Source of the DNA: Acidobacteriota bacterium
GTDB lineage: Bacteria > Acidobacteriota > Blastocatellia > RBC074
Reading direction: 5' to 3'
NCBI GenBank assembly: GCA_016196035.1
Contig: JACPYM010000015.1
Location: 1 to 64,000 of the forward strand
Length of the DNA: 64,000 nucleotides
Shown here: positions 63,927 to 64,000 of the stretch, one piece after another
Numbering within the stretch: position 1 is the stretch's first letter
Layout: each line of letters opens with the position of its first letter
Translations under genes and position numbers: made by a program
The notes under the pieces: generated by a model
Databases searched by the model: none
Told to the model about the DNA's origin: nothing
The model's input: only the letters and a program-made list of their open reading frames with translations

Positions 63927-63961
63927 CGGGAACACGAGTCAGGCTCGTGTTCCCGGTGTTT
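63927..63961 (+). terminator. Terminator hairpin after rpsA
   Basis: Stem CGGGAACACGAG / CTCGTGTTCCCG (63927-63938 with 63944-63955), 30 bases after the rpsA stop, followed by GTGTTTCGTT. Confidence 0.7.
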
Positions 63962-64000
63962 CGTTAGCGCCGCAAATTACGCAACCATGACCGGCGCAAA

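Overview
The window reads like chromosome from an Acidobacteriota bacterium, most likely Blastocatellia. The grounds are two Oar-type TonB-dependent receptors with carboxypeptidase-regulatory N-domains, abundant Sec/Tat-exported enzymes, an F420-type LLM oxidoreductase, many eukaryote-like signalling modules and moderately high GC throughout. This placement is inferred from gene content; no 16S rRNA gene or tRNA was seen. LpxD implies a lipid A outer membrane.

Layout. 1-6.7 kb: start of secA (minus), an AidB-like acyl-CoA dehydrogenase, an LLM oxidoreductase, and a minus-strand phoU-phoB-phoR set. 7-8 kb: two overlapping small genes that together make one membrane-anchored Cas4-like nuclease. 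8.5-19.9 kb: secreted or membrane signalling-type proteins: a caspase-fold-like protein, a metallophosphoesterase, a PLD-like protein, an exported kinase-like protein, an FHA-MshEN-FHA-TM-propeller protein, an S41 protease, a LolA-like protein and a zinc-ribbon membrane protein. 20-21.8 kb: an orphan microcompartment shell protein, a decayed four-helix-bundle gene and a truncated RHS gene. 22-28.5 kb: one 2115-residue P-loop ATPase. 30-42 kb: FKBP isomerase, ROK protein, two tandem TonB receptors and a DASS transporter. 42-46.7 kb: an M48 protease and a TIR-TIR-TM-WD40 receptor-like protein with 15 nearly identical WD repeats. 46.8-60 kb: amidase, acetamidase-like protein, a DUF4440-FKBP fusion, lpxD, an AT-rich putative restriction-fold gene, a TPR lipoprotein, folE, a tannase-family esterase and a PhoD-like phosphatase. 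60-64 kb: housekeeping rluB-like, ispH and rpsA.

The intergenic space is rich in inverted-repeat elements (about 50-320 bp, arms 20-30 bp or longer). Several sit at gene ends. Two have entered the 5' ends of genes for exported proteins and are now read in frame. One is flanked by a 16-bp direct repeat, as expected for a non-autonomous mobile element.

The best candidates for an undescribed system are the split, membrane-spanning Cas4-like nuclease (7065-7846), the TIR-TIR-TM-WD40 protein (43314-46670), the giant ATPase (22155-28502) and the AT-rich putative nuclease (52434-53390). Their defence roles are inferred from domain content only. They are scattered, not one operon. The genes at 30-42 kb and 46-60 kb look like polymer or small-molecule scavenging: receptors, transporter, esterase, amidases and phosphatases.
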